Assembly: GCA_030068145.1 (NCBI GenBank)
Contig: JAPJBO010000010.1
Coordinates: 434,001 to 498,000 of the forward strand
Length of the DNA: 64,000 nucleotides
Origin: Diplonema papillatum
Taxonomy: Eukaryota > Euglenozoa > Diplonemea > Diplonemida > Diplonemidae
Direction: 5' to 3'
In this document: positions 1 through 10,551 of the stretch, in pieces
How the letters are laid out: each line of letters opens with the position of its first letter
Position numbering within the stretch: the stretch's first letter is position 1
Notes under the pieces: generated by a model
The model's database searches: none
Told to the model about the DNA's origin: nothing
Seen by the model: the letters and a program-made list of their open reading frames with translations, nothing else
Made by a program: the position numbers and the translations under genes

Positions 1-1063
1 TGACCCGAGGATTGCGGCATGCGGGCAAGCGGGGTTCTGTCGCCCTGCCCGTGGTGCGGGCTGGCCAACGGCATTCTCACACCTTCTGCATGGGGTTGAA
101 GCTCAGGAGGAAGTGACGAAAGCGACGCTAGGAAGCGAAGCGTGTTCCTGCTGCGCAGCTTTTTAGCTGCGTTTGCTCGTGCCGTGCAGATTGACCCGAG
201 GATTGCGGCACGCGGGCAAGCGGGGTTCTGTCGCCCTGCCCGTGGTGCGGGCTGGCGGGCTGGCCAACGGCATTCTCACACCTTCTGCATGGGGTGCCCC
301 TGGGGTTGAAGCTCAGGAGGAAGTGACGAAAGCGACGCTAGGAAGCGAAGCGTGTTCCTGCTGCGCAGCTTTTTAGCTGCGTTTGCTCGTGCCGTGCAGA
401 TTGACCCGAGGATTGCGGCACGCGGGCAAGCGGGGTTCTGTCGCCCTGCCCGTGGTGCGGGCTGGCGGGCTGGCCAACGGCATTCTCACACCTTCTGCAT
501 GGGGTGCCCCTGGGGTTGAAGCTCAGGAGGAAGTGACGAAAGCGACGCTAGGAAGCGAAGCGTGTTCCTGCTGCGCAGCTTTTTAGCTGCGTTTGCTCGT
601 GCCGTGCAGATTGACCCGAGGATTGCGGCACGCGGGCAAGCGGGGTTATGTCGCCCTGCCCGTGGTGCGGGCTGGCCAACGGCATTCTCACATCTTCTGC
701 ATGGGGTTGAAGCTCAGGAGGAAGTGACGAAAGCGACGCTAGGAAGCGAAGCGTGTTCCTGCTGCACAGCTTTTTAGCTGCGCGTTTGCTCGTGCCGTGC
801 AGATTGACCCGAGGATTTCAAACAGAGCGGCACGCGGGCAAGCGGGTTTCTGTCGCCCTGCCCGTGGTGCGGGCTGGCTAACGGCATTCTCGCACCTTCT
901 GCATGGGGTGCCCCTGGGGCTGAGGCTCAGGAGGAAGTGACGAAAGCGACGCTAGGAAGCGAAGCATTTTTTTTGTTCCTGCTGCGCAGCTTTTTTAGCT
1001 GCGCTTGCTCGTGCCGTGTAGAATGACCCGAGGATTTCAAACAGAGCGGCACGCGGGCAAGCG
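1..1063. repeat. Satellite array, ~191-219-bp unit, 5 units plus a partial
   Basis: Units begin TGACCCGAGGATT at positions 1, 192, 402, 612, 805 and 1024. Units 2 and 3 are identical over 210 bp. Units 1 and 4 lack short internal segments (for example a TGCCCCTGGGG piece), and unit 5 carries an insertion and a T-run. The sixth unit breaks off near 1063. The window starts inside the array, so it continues to the left. Each unit contains a short open frame that repeats exactly with the DNA, so that frame is a by-product of the repeat. Identity of neighbouring units points to recent amplification. Confidence 0.93.
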
Positions 1064-2199
1064 ATTGGCGCACCGCGCACATTCCCGAAAAACAAACGAG
1101 CCTTTTTTCGAGGTACCCTGATTCCGTCCTTGAGACTCTCGGCGCCGAGTCGACGCTCGAGTGTGCGCTCAGCGTACCTGTGGTTTCTCGGAAAGGCCCA
1201 TGAGGGGAGGAAATGCACTGCGTTGAAATTTTATTCGTTGCCGCTTTGCAAAAAAAAAAAAAAAAAAAAAAATGAGGCAAAAACAATGAAGGAAAAAGGC
1301 AAGAATGTAGTGTAGTGAGGTATTGGTGTTAACGGGAGGGGAGAACGTAGTGTGTGCAGGTTTTCGTTGAAGCGAAGTACCCACCACCCCGCCGCAGAAG
1401 TATTCTGTGACGGTGCGTGGGACCAGGGGTTAATTCCGGAGAGGGGGATCCAAAACCCGGCTACCTCGTTTCCGGATTGCAGTCCAAGGTACGCAAACTG
1501 CACAGTGAAGAATGGCACTGCAAACCGCTCTTCCTGAAGACCTGAAAGAGGAAAGGGAGTCCCTCCTGTGGGATACACGGTGGTAGTGTATCCACTGCAC
1601 CCGCGATGTTAGGCGTCAGGCGGGGGCGCTTCGTCTATGTGTTGGCTGTTTTGATTGGAGGAGGGGGGAAACGACAAAAGAATTCAATTTGATTCGCGCT
1701 TTTTTTTCTCTTTTTTTTCGATCTCTCCGGGGGATCGCACGGGGGGTTTTGCAACGTGAAGACTAAGACGGACGGCACCGCAAGAGCGTTCAGGGCGAGC
1801 AGAAGGTTTCGCAGGGCCACCTACCTGCGCAGCCTGCAATCACATCAGGCCTGACGCTGACCCGTACCGCGTCAGAGGCAAAGCGAACGTTCGTTTTCAG
1901 ACTTACTTGCCTTTTGCCGTCACTTGTTAGCAGACACCAGGAAAATACTGAAGCAGAAAACTAAAAGCCGTCGATGGGAGGAACGACGGATGAAGCCTTG
2001 AAATGGGTGGATTCTCGCTCATTTTTTGGTTGCTGTCAACGGACACCGCTAGTTTCCCAGCTATGAGAGGTTCGTATACGATTCTGCTGCGGTACTACGG
2101 TACTAGGCCTTTTGCGTTGCACGTTAGAAAATGGTGCGAAGAAGGGAGGAAAGGGGCGAGAGAGAATCGATGGGTGAGTGCCAAAAAAGCGGGGAGGCT
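1064..2199. other. Intergenic, no gene recognised; poly(A) run
   Basis: No convincing coding region. A 23-base A-run lies at 1250-1272 and T-rich runs lie near 1700-1720. Overlapping short frames on both strands have no domain or sensible composition. Confidence 0.5.
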
Positions 2200-2499
2200 G
2201 GAACATTTCCGGAGTATGGGTTTTGCACTGATAAACGAGATAACGGACGATCAGCATCAGCAAGGTGTAAGTGATGAATTCAACGATTTCTCATTGTTCG
2301 CGTGTATAGGAGGGGGGGAACGCTAAACCTCTCCTAGGTTCCTGGATTCGCACCCTTTGGAGTGGAAGTTCGCTTGGAAATCCGGGGTTGCAAAGTCTCC
2401 GAGTGGCCATCGACGAAGGGGTTCTTTTGTAGTTTTGTATGATTTGCGGTCGGCTTCGTTTATCTTCCCCACGTGCAGCCGTTGCTCCAGGAATGCTCC
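2200..2499. mobile_element. MITE-like element, family A, diverged copy
   Basis: The left end GGAACATTTCCGGAG (2200-2214) is matched by a degraded inverted right end (2485-2499). Interior blocks are shared with the copies at 4872 and 24808, notably the GATCAGCATCA block and the region before the right end. No coding capacity, as expected of a non-autonomous element. This copy also carries a fragment of repeat family E (around 2357-2415). Confidence 0.6.
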
Positions 2500-4148
2500 G
2501 TCTTTCGGTTCAGTACAACTGCTAAAAAAAAAATCACGGGGCGGCGTGAATCGTTGTGACGAGGCAACGTCGATAGCATCCGTTGGACGTTTCAAAACCA
2601 CACAGACGACCCGCTTATAGAGTACAGGGGTGAGCTTTCCAGTATCTGGGACGTTCGATTTTGCGGGAAGCTTCTTTCTTGAAACTCCGGGTTTTAAGAC
2701 TCTCCGGGAGACTCTAAGCAATTGAATTACCCTCTATATTCTCAACGTAAAGGATACACGAGGTAATAGAGTATCGGTGTGTATCTTGTCATTGTGGCTT
2801 CGGCCATTATTCACATACGCTATGCACGGCTTTCAAGCGTTCAGGAGAAGACTGGTCCCGTCGAACGATCTCCGGAGGGCATTCCCCCGGAAAAAAAACT
2901 CCCCTTCGGAGGAAAATCCTCATCTGTAACTTTTTTTTAGAGTGAAAGTTTTTTTTGTGTTGCATTTCCTTTTTTTTTTTTTTTTGCTTTTTGTTGTTTG
3001 ACTGGGTTTCTTGTTTGAGGTGTTCTTCCATATCCTGTAAACACGGGACGTGCGTTGAGGAGAGCGCCGCGTGCTTGGCAGGTACAGAAAATGAAAGGGT
3101 TGCCAGGGAGCAAGAAAGAGACTCAAAATAGAAAAGACCGTGGTGCCCGAAAACTGCGGTTCGCTTTAGACTAGTAGCCCTCTTCAGGTGCGGTACTAGT
3201 TGCAGCGACTGCGAGACAAAGAATGTCCAAGAATGTACGTTCCGGACGGTATTCGAAATTCGAAAAAATCGACAGAAGAGATTTTTCTGGTCGCTACCGC
3301 ATCGGCCGCTCGGGCCATTGATTTTCGAGAACATCCAAATCCAATGAGAATTGTGCTCTGCCTACCTCGTCGAACCCAGGCTGTTCCTGTTTCGTGTGGA
3401 CAGCACACTTCCCCCTTTCAGTTTTTGCGCGATTTGCAACAGGGAGCATTTCCAAGCCAGTACTTGTGCAGTGGTGGTAGTAGTTTCAGCTTAGTGTGAG
3501 TTTGATCAAAGTAACATCAAGGCAGCCCTCACAAAGACCAGCCACAGTCAACGCCGCGTGGGTGCGGGCTTCTGATATTAATCATCAAGTTTCAAACCCC
3601 CGATTGCGCGTAACCTGGAAGCACCCAGAGGGTGTCGGTGGTACAAAGGTGCAGTTGCCCGCATCCAACCGGCAATCAGCTCGCATCGGGGAGGTGACGC
3701 TACCTACCTGGACAAGGTGACCTGCTGCCCCTAGTAGTTTCAGCTTAGTGTAACGTGAGTTTGATCAAAGTAAGTAGTAGTAAGTGTCGAACTGCCGAAG
3801 CAGCCGGAGACAGTAGCCCCCTTCATTTGTACTTTCGAGGTACTTGCGCAAAATAAAACAAAAAAACTGCGTCTCGTCGCAGATCTCGGCGCGGAGGCCG
3901 GTTAATAACTGGCCACCGTCGAGAACGGACACCCGGTGGCATGAAGTGTGCGGATGTAGTAGTGTTGGTCGGGGCCCGCCGAGTCTCTTGGTTCTTGCAC
4001 GTTCGTTCGCAGGGGAGAAGAGCACAGCCGCTCTTTTGACTGACAAAAATTCATAAAGGGCAGCTGTGTTGGGAGGGGGGTTCCTTCGGGTCTACCATCT
4101 TCTTACCTCTTCTCTTTTTTCTTTTGCGTGGAAGAAATCGCCGTCCCG
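2500..4148. other. Intergenic with repeat fragments
   Basis: Contains a family E tail (about 2690-2815), a family C fragment (about 3375-3465), and a pair of ~38-bp direct repeats at 3478-3514 and 3732-3773 (core TAGTTTCAGCTTAGTG). The 99-codon frame at 3200-3499 runs through the family C fragment and is not credible as a gene. Confidence 0.5.
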
Positions 4149-4308
4149 TAAAGGGGGGGTCGAATAATGATACCTGTGTTCGTATTCGATTTGTCGAATA
4201 ATAAGAAAAGTTCCGGGTAGCCGAACAGTAGCAGGATAAAATAGTGGTATTTTTAGACAACCAGACGTGTGTCAAATAACTGTTATCATTCAACCCCCCC
4301 CCCCTTTA
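4149..4308. mobile_element. MITE, family N (G-rich terminal inverted repeats)
   Basis: 160-bp element whose ends are inverted: TAAAGGGGGGGTCGAATAAT on the left, and a C-rich mirror ending CCCTTTA on the right. The terminal TA at each end is compatible with a TA target duplication. It matches the right third of the larger element at 39370-39804, including the GTTCCGGGTAGCCGAACAGT block. Non-coding. Confidence 0.72.
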
Positions 4309-4871
4309 GTTTGGACTTCCTTCTTTCCCGAATAGGTGATGTACTTTGGGGTTCTTTTCATTTTTGTCCGCGAGTAAAAGAGGTCGCACGGTACATCGTG
4401 CAAAGTGCAAAAATTTCTTTTGTTTCGTATCGTTTTCCCGATATTTTTTGCGAGGTACTTCGTGCTGTTCAAGAATATGGCTGTCTCTCTCGGTTCTGCC
4501 TTCGCGTACTACGACGGACCGTATCAGTGTGTCTACCAGCCGGGGGGAGGTGCCACTGTACGTGGCAATTCGCAAGGTTGAACAGGACGATTTGGGGTTG
4601 TTCCCGACTCTCGCTCTCTTCAGGCGTTACGCGGCTTGCTTCCCCTTTGTCTGTGTCGTTCTGATGCGCGGGCATGTCCCCTCTCTTTCTCTCTCCCTCC
4701 CCTTTTCTCCGGAAAGGTCAAGGCGGCAACAACAAACACACGCAGTAGGTGCAGGGAGGTCCAGTGACTGTTCAGGAGTCGACCACCCTGCCCCGGATCT
4801 AGCCTTCTCCCGCCTGACGGTGGAGACAAGATATAAGCTTCCTTTTCAACAGGAGAAAAAGGAAGATCGGA
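4309..4871. other. Intergenic, no feature recognised
   Basis: A 246-codon open frame (4346-5086 +) spans this stretch and runs on through the family A element at 4872-5067. It has no recognisable domain and is contradicted by equally long frames on the other strand, so I do not call a gene. Confidence 0.4.
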
Positions 4872-5067
4872 GAACATTTCCGGAGTTGGGGCTTGCACTG
4901 ATAAACGAAGCAACGGACGATCAGCATCAATTGACCAAAGGTGCAAAAGTTTCTTGTCCTTCGCGTGTACAGGGTATAAACCTCTCTGGGGGGGGTTTCG
5001 CAGTAGCACTTTTTTCGTTGGCTTCGTTTTCGCTTTCATGTGCAACCGTTGTTCCGGAAATGTTCCC
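4872..5067. mobile_element. MITE, family A, ~196 bp
   Basis: Left end GAACATTTCCGGAG (4872-4885) and right end TTCCGGAAATGTTC (5052-5065) are inverted copies. The similarity continues inward imperfectly for about 40 bp (TTGCACTGATAAACGAAGC against the complement of the right flank). It closely resembles the copy at 24808-25012. No open frame of interest. Confidence 0.8.
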
Positions 5068-6708
5068 GTCAGTACAGATGGACTAATAAGAAAAAAAAGT
5101 GTGTGTATCAGCCAAGGGCGCTGATTCCACTTTCCATGCGTCTCCTTATATCTGCTTCGGGACGTGCTTGGGCGGAACGGGTCTGTGCCCAACAGCGCAC
5201 CGGTCTTATCTGCACCGTGTTTCGGTCTTTGAATGAGTGCCCGCAGACAGGACAGCGATGCAATCTAGGGTTTAGTTTGATAGATGGACAGCCGGGACCA
5301 CACACGCTACTAAAAGGCACAAGCCAATCCGTCTCGAAGGCGTACCACGTCTTGCTTCGGAGAAACTGTCAGTGGCAGACCAATGAGAGGAGAGCGAGAG
5401 AGAGAGAACGAGAGAAAGAGAGAGACAGAGTAGAGACGAGCGGATTCTGTCAAGCAAAAGGCCGTGAAATTGAACAAAAAGAAGTCGCTGAAAAGACTGT
5501 GTGTTGCCTTTTCGTTTGCTTTTGGCCCGGACCACCACACGGCCAAATGCGAAGGAAACTCTGGCAAAGATCTGCAGTCGGAACTCCCTTCTTCGAAACG
5601 CTTTGACCAGAACGCCCTTTTTGCGCCACAATTACGTGACAAGGGCTCAATACGCAGGTTGTCGGTTGCCGCGTCTTAATGAGTGAGTGAGTGTTGGTGT
5701 GAGTATGAGTGAGTGAGCCTTACTGTGAGTAAAACGTGTGAGTGTACGTGGTGGGGCTGATTGTGTGTGTGGGTGTGGAGAATGTGAATACTAGTGTGAG
5801 TATACGTGCGGGAAACAACATTTCCTTTTTTTTGGCGAACACGGGAAGGCATGAGGGGTGCGGGGGAACAACGACGAAGGTACGGGAACGGGAGGTCAAC
5901 GGTCTACAGAACAGAGGGTTGGTCCTTGATCTTCGTCGATATGAGATTCATCCTACTTCTAGACGAAGTACCCATCAGCGCGCACGCGTGTGAGTGTGCG
6001 CGTGCATGTGGGTGTAAGTTGGCATGGATAAAATGAGGACAAAAAGGATCGCTGCGTGCGCGTGCGTGACTATGAGTTACCCTGTGGGTGTCGTGTGCAT
6101 GCTAACTTTACATTACGACCCGAGCTCTTTCTGTTGGGTAAAGGACGCTGTTCCGTGAATTTACTGGGCGTGTGCTGTGACTTGAAGATGGTGGTGCGTC
6201 GCCAGGTTGTGACCCCCGCCAACGTTCGGTTGACGCTGCTTGGTTGATAGTAAATAATATGCAATAAATCGAGGGGAGAGAGGCATGAGGATGCATCGCA
6301 TGCAGGACAAAAGGCAAGCAGGGGTGGGTAAAGAATGCAAAAACGTGCTTGGATTGGAGTGGGATACAGAAACGTGTCCCATCGGCACCGTGTTTCGGTT
6401 CTTAAAGATCAGAACATGAGGCGGGTTACTGGAACATGAGTATCTGACACTCGGGACGTGTGCCCAGTGTTCGTAGCGTACCGCTACCACCCATGCTGCA
6501 AAGAAAAAGGCAAACCCAAACAAGGGGCTGGGGGGGGAACGTTGTGCGTTGCACTTGATAGAATTCGATACGAAGCGAGAGCAAACACGGCTCCACGGGC
6601 ATTCCTTCATGGCACGCGAGTCTTTCGAAAGGTTTCGCACTTTGAAGTGTCGGTATGGCAATTCGCTCGCCTAGCCTAAATCGCGCACAAGCTGCAGAGG
6701 CTAACATA
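5068..6708. other. Intergenic with family J fragment and simple repeats
   Basis: Family J fragment at about 5161-5275 (shared with 21979-22122, 32510-32613 and 40107-40232; core CACCGTGTTTCGGTC). GA-rich microsatellite at 5387-5438. GTGAGTGAGT-rich tract at 5678-5790. GC/TG-rich tract around 5980-6070. No gene recognised. Confidence 0.5.
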
Positions 6709-6807
6709 CCGTAAACGGAAATAAGTTGGACCGGAAATATGTTGGACCGGAAATATGTTGGACCGGACAAAAGTTGGACCGCGCGACGACCAAAACAGTT
6801 GGACCAT

Positions 6808-6841
6808 TTAGCGGTTTTCTGCTGTCGCAGAAAACCGCTAA
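6808..6841. repeat. Perfect hairpin, 15-bp stem, 4-base loop
   Basis: Arm TTAGCGGTTTTCTGC at 6808-6822 is followed by loop TGTC and the exact complement at 6827-6841. It sits within the subterminal repeats of the 6709-7861 element. Confidence 0.9.
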
Positions 6842-7224
6842 GCGGCACTCGCCTTCTTCGCATGGTTCTTTTGCTTCCCGAAGGACAGCCTCTGTGGTGG
6901 ACAGTAGCGACAACTATAAGTTAGCTCACATCAAAGTTGCCACAGTCTCTGTGGGCTACAAAGCGGTTAGCAATTCTTGCTGTGTTGCTACCTTCCATGA
7001 GCAAAACCCACCTGCGCGCGCCGCATTTTGTCCGAACACCCCCCAACACAGTGTCAGTCTGAGCTCCACACACACAAAGTGCCCCGAGGACCCTGAAAAG
7101 CGCTCTGTACAACATTTGGTAGGATTTTACGTGGGGCCCAGAGCCCAAGCTACTTCCCTGCTTAGGCGGGGTTGAAAAAAAAAAATCCATGTCAAACGGT
7201 CCGGAGGACGACAGGTAAGCACAG

Positions 7225-7665
7225 ATGGAAGAATCCGGGCGCTTCATTCGGCGCTGTGCCGAGCGTTTACGCGACCACGAGGTGCGGAAACGTCTATCAG
7301 AAGTAACGCCACCGAGCTGTATGCGCGCACAGACTTTCACAAAACTACGAAAGTTACATGGCACAACTGACTTGTTGCAGGCCATCGTACGCCGAGGCAT
7401 CATGCCCTACGGTACGAAGGTCAAATGTAGAGTGCCCGGGTGTGACGAAACAGCTACATCAGACCACGTCCTGACGATAAACGACGACACCCACCTCCGC
7501 CACTATCCTGACTCAGCCGACCTACGCAACATAAGCAGCTCCACCCTTCAGTGTCGGCCAACCTCGATCCACTTAGTTTTCACTCTACATTTTTGCGTTT
7601 GCACTCTACCAAAGCAAAGGGGCAGACGGATGGGACACTGCGGGTTGTGCCGCGCAGTGTTCTAG
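7225..7665 (+). CDS. Doubtful ORF inside the TIR element (146 codons)
   Basis: An open frame of 146 codons within the 6709-7861 element. Residues 1-60 are charged and look helix-forming. Then comes a C-x4-C-x6-H pattern (residues about 69-81) that could be part of a zinc site. The C-terminal 50 residues look like translated non-coding DNA. It could be a captured host exon or a remnant of the element's own protein. A GGTAAG motif just before the start (about 7212) resembles a splice donor. I do not recognise the family. Confidence 0.25.
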   Translation: MEESGRFIRRCAERLRDHEVRKRLSEVTPPSCMRAQTFTKLRKLHGTTDLLQAIVRRGIMPYGTKVKCRVPGCDETATSDHVLTINDDTHLRHYPDSADLRNISSSTLQCRPTSIHLVFTLHFCVCTLPKQRGRRMGHCGLCRAVF

Positions 7666-8228
7666 AACTCCTGGCGGCGGGCTCATGCGCGACTTGCAAA
7701 CTAAGGAAGTGAAGCCAGTGTTGGTCAGTGGTCAGCCGCGAAATTTCACTAAGTGCACAGGACCCCCCGAAAATAGTTGGACCGGACAAAAGTTGGACCG
7801 CGAGAGCCCGAAATAGGTGAGTTGGACCATTTTGTCCGGTCCAACTTATTTCCGTTTACGGTACTTCTTTTTTTGAAGTATTTTTTTCATCTAAAGTGGA
7901 GGGCCCGTGTCGCGTTCAATGCGTGCTACTCATCTTGGAATGTGTACGAAAAGGAACGGTCGGCCGGAAACTGCTAGTAAAGCAGAACAGTTCCGGTCAG
8001 GTGTCGCGACTGCCTACCGCTAACGACGGTAGGGCGAGGGTTCGTTTGCAGCCGTTGAAAATGTTCTCTTCAGTTCGAAATGAAAACAACAACAGAAGAA
8101 AGGGAAATAGCAAGGCGGGGGGGGGTCGGCAGAAGTCGAACGTTTTGGGGCACTCTGTCGTGGAGCAGATCAGGATCGACGACCGAAAGGGAGAGGGCGA
8201 AAGGGTGCGACAACTAGGCGGGGAAGCC

Positions 8229-9932
8229 TTACAAAAGCGACGGCTCGCCGTCGTCCTTCGAGAAGATCTCGGTCGGGTCGTATTCTTGCTTCAGGAGGCG
8301 GGCATTGTGGAAGATGTACGGGTCCGGGTACAGGTCACGGACATCAGTCACCATGTAGTCAGCGTAGTTCTTGTAGTACACATGCGAGATCGGCAGGAGG
8401 TGTTCGTCGTTGAAATCTCGCACGTCGTCTTGAATGTTAGTCCACGGGTCGGCCGGGTTCAATCTCCAGCGGCAGTACTCGAAGGCTGTCCAAGCATCGC
8501 GTGTGCTCATGGTGCTCTTGAGGTGGTGCGGGTCGTTGTAGTACGCGGCACCACCCCACTTTTCGATCGCGAGGTACGGCACCTCTTGCTTGGCCAACCA
8601 GTTCACCGGCTGCACCATTTCCCACACCCTCTGAGCCATGGAATCGAGCCACTCGGGGTTGTCGCAGACGTCTTGCTTCTTCATGATCACCTTTGACGAG
8701 CACGTTCCCTCCATGCCAAGCGTGGAGCCTCCTGCGATGCTGCCGGCGTACAACTCATCATACGTCTTGACTGTGAAGGTCGCCTCGATAGGAGTTGCGG
8801 TGGTTACTGACGTGAAAAGGTTGAACTCGGTCATAGCTTCTGCTAGGGCAGAGGCTTCGTCTGTAACATCTTCCGGCACGTAGGTCATTCCGTACTGCAC
8901 AGTGGGTGTCTGTTGGTCCACCAAAGGAAGGATCCGGGACCACACCTGCAGTCTGGAGGTCTCTTCGGTGTCATCGAAGGCCTCACGGAAGTAGTTGCAC
9001 GAAGCGTTGAACAGCAGATGCGCGTCGTTCGGACTGTACATCCCGTATCTGACGCTGCCAGAGACAACGTACTTCGGCTGCGGGTTCAAGCGGAGCCACA
9101 TCCTTGTAACGATACCGAAGCCAGCATGGCCTGACCCCTTTAGGATCCAAAGCAACCGTTTGTCCTTCGGGTCGGACAAGGGGAGAGCGTAACCGTGCAG
9201 GTTGCCCTCGTGGTCGTCATCAAAAACTCGAATGACTTTGCCCCCCGTGAGAACCACCTCGACACCGACCACGTGATCCGACGTGTACCCGTATTTTCTT
9301 GTCATCGAACCCATGCCACCCCCGAGGAAGTGCCCCGAGATGCAGATGGAGCTAAATCCGCCGTGGGGAAACATGAACCCGGTTCCTTTGTAAGTCAAGA
9401 CGGCGTCGCTGACGGAAATCCCAGCCTGTGCGTCCATGTACGTGTGAGTGCTGCCCGGGGGTGTGACAACTTCCGCGCTTTTCATGTAGAGAGTCGAGAT
9501 GACGCCGCAGTTGTGGCACGTGCTTGCGCACGATTCGGAATGAGCACCACAGCGCGTGGTGAACTTGATGCCGTAGTACGACAAGAGACGAACAGCGTTC
9601 GACACATCTCTCGTTGTCCGTGCAGCGATGATCACCGTGGGCTGCTTCCAGACACAGTCTCCCGCCACGGGCTGGTAGTCCACGTACGTCAAGTTGGCAT
9701 TGATTCCGCCGTCATATGGGCACACGTAGCTGTGGTCAACGGCATTCCCTAAGCAGCACTTTTTGTCACGCAGCAGCACTGCGCCCGAGAACCACTGTGT
9801 GTAGAAGCACAGCACGTTTTCGATGCCCCCCATGAAGGACAGCTGCGCCGCCGGGACCAAGGCTGCGCTTTCCGGCAGCAACGCCGCCGACGCCAACGAG
9901 GCGGTGACAGCGACCAGCACTGCGCGCATCAT
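8229..9932 (-). CDS. Secreted FAD-linked oxidase, BBE/hexose-oxidase-like (gene 1)
   Basis: 567 residues, no intron. Start at 9932, with a second Met one codon later. Both give a hydrophobic signal peptide (residues 1 to about 17), so the enzyme should be secreted or enter the endomembrane system. FAD_binding_4 region about 95-235: flavin-anchor motif RCGAH (127-131, His131), glycine loop after GH at 200-201, and a KGSGHAGFG segment at 265-273. C-terminal BBE region at 519-558 (YYKNYAD then YDP). Family chemistry: FAD-dependent oxidation of a sugar or alcohol with O2 as acceptor; the substrate cannot be read here. It shares the Cys-rich insert C135-x3-C139-x2-C142 with its paralogues. Oddities: Ala replaces the second Gly of the usual SGGH, an extra Cys sits at 197, and the N-terminus is diverged. 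Sequons at N80 and elsewhere. It is the most divergent member of the genes 1-4 subgroup. Confidence 0.92.
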   Translation of the reverse strand: MMRAVLVAVTASLASAALLPESAALVPAAQLSFMGGIENVLCFYTQWFSGAVLLRDKKCCLGNAVDHSYVCPYDGGINANLTYVDYQPVAGDCVWKQPTVIIAARTTRDVSNAVRLLSYYGIKFTTRCGAHSESCASTCHNCGVISTLYMKSAEVVTPPGSTHTYMDAQAGISVSDAVLTYKGTGFMFPHGGFSSICISGHFLGGGMGSMTRKYGYTSDHVVGVEVVLTGGKVIRVFDDDHEGNLHGYALPLSDPKDKRLLWILKGSGHAGFGIVTRMWLRLNPQPKYVVSGSVRYGMYSPNDAHLLFNASCNYFREAFDDTEETSRLQVWSRILPLVDQQTPTVQYGMTYVPEDVTDEASALAEAMTEFNLFTSVTTATPIEATFTVKTYDELYAGSIAGGSTLGMEGTCSSKVIMKKQDVCDNPEWLDSMAQRVWEMVQPVNWLAKQEVPYLAIEKWGGAAYYNDPHHLKSTMSTRDAWTAFEYCRWRLNPADPWTNIQDDVRDFNDEHLLPISHVYYKNYADYMVTDVRDLYPDPYIFHNARLLKQEYDPTEIFSKDDGEPSLL

Positions 9933-9975
9933 TTTGGTTCCTCTTACTTTCCGTTTATGTTAGTCTTTGCAAATC

Positions 9976-10193
9976 TGGATGGAGGGCCTTCGTACAGCAC
10001 CGACTTCGGGACGGCAGCAGCACACCTGCAACTGCGTGGCGTGTGTACCGTGGGGAGGATGGCACGTGTGTGGCAGAACGTTTATTAGACTGTTTCATGT
10101 GCTAAGGTCGGGTTATTCTTTGTTGTTCTCACGAAAGGAGGGGATCCGTCCTGCTTCAGGATAAGTCCAACTCCCGCAACTGTGGGAAGCACA
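9976..10193 (+). repeat. LTR-like direct repeat, left copy
   Basis: 218 bp, beginning TGGATGGAGG and ending GGGAAGCACA. It is repeated in direct orientation at 13124-13343 with roughly 80% identity and TG...CA boundaries. The flanking five bases differ by one (AAATC against AACTC). The pair could be LTRs of an old non-autonomous retroelement, but no primer-binding site or polypurine tract is evident. Confidence 0.55.
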
Positions 10194-10195
10194 CG

Positions 10196-10551
10196 TTTAA
10201 CTCTCCTTCCGTGCGGTTGCCTTCGGAGCCGTAGGCGCCGCTCCGGTGTGCGAATTAAACTCATGTTTAATGCGCTGTTCTACCAAACGGACCTCAGCTA
10301 CGTTCCTTGGCCGGACCGCTGACGCTACGGGATCCTCGGTTGTGCCCCTTAGCTGGATTGCTAGCTCGATGGGATGAGCTGGCCGGCGTGTGGGCACGGC
10401 ACGGGCGAATGTGGTCGCCATATGGCGGCTGCGGTTGCGGGCCGGGCCGGCGCGACCGCGAGCAGACAGGCTGCGTGCGCGACCACCGTTAGCTGGCTTG
10501 CGCTGCCGTGGGCCCGATCGCGCCATTCACGCGGTACCATGGGATTGTCCC
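10196..10551. repeat. 356-bp duplicated block, copy 1
   Basis: Nearly identical (three mismatches seen) to 11323-11678 in the same orientation. Each copy holds a 109-codon minus-strand frame (10197-10526 and 11324-11653) with an Arg-rich first half and a more protein-like second half. One of the three differences is silent in that frame, one is Thr/Ala, and one changes the last residue. No family is recognised. Confidence 0.85.

Larger units (their letters stand above)
6709..7861. mobile_element. DNA transposon-like element with 26-bp perfect TIRs and TA flanks
   Basis: The element begins CCGTAAACGGAAATAAGTTG and ends with its exact reverse complement. Both tips lie next to TA (6707-6708 and 7862-7863), consistent with a TA target-site duplication. 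Subterminal GTTGGACCGG motifs are repeated several times near each end, partly in direct orientation. A perfect 15-bp hairpin lies just inside the left end (6808-6841). No transposase is recognisable, so it is probably non-autonomous. TA targeting would fit the Tc1/mariner group, but that assignment is inference. Confidence 0.82.

Noticed and set aside
173..777. Repeated 67-71-codon frames at the left edge
   Set aside because: They are exact translations of the satellite unit, so their repetition reflects the DNA repeat and not a protein family.
4346..5086. 246-codon plus-strand frame
   Set aside because: It runs through the family A MITE, has no domain, and the opposite strand is also open over much of it.
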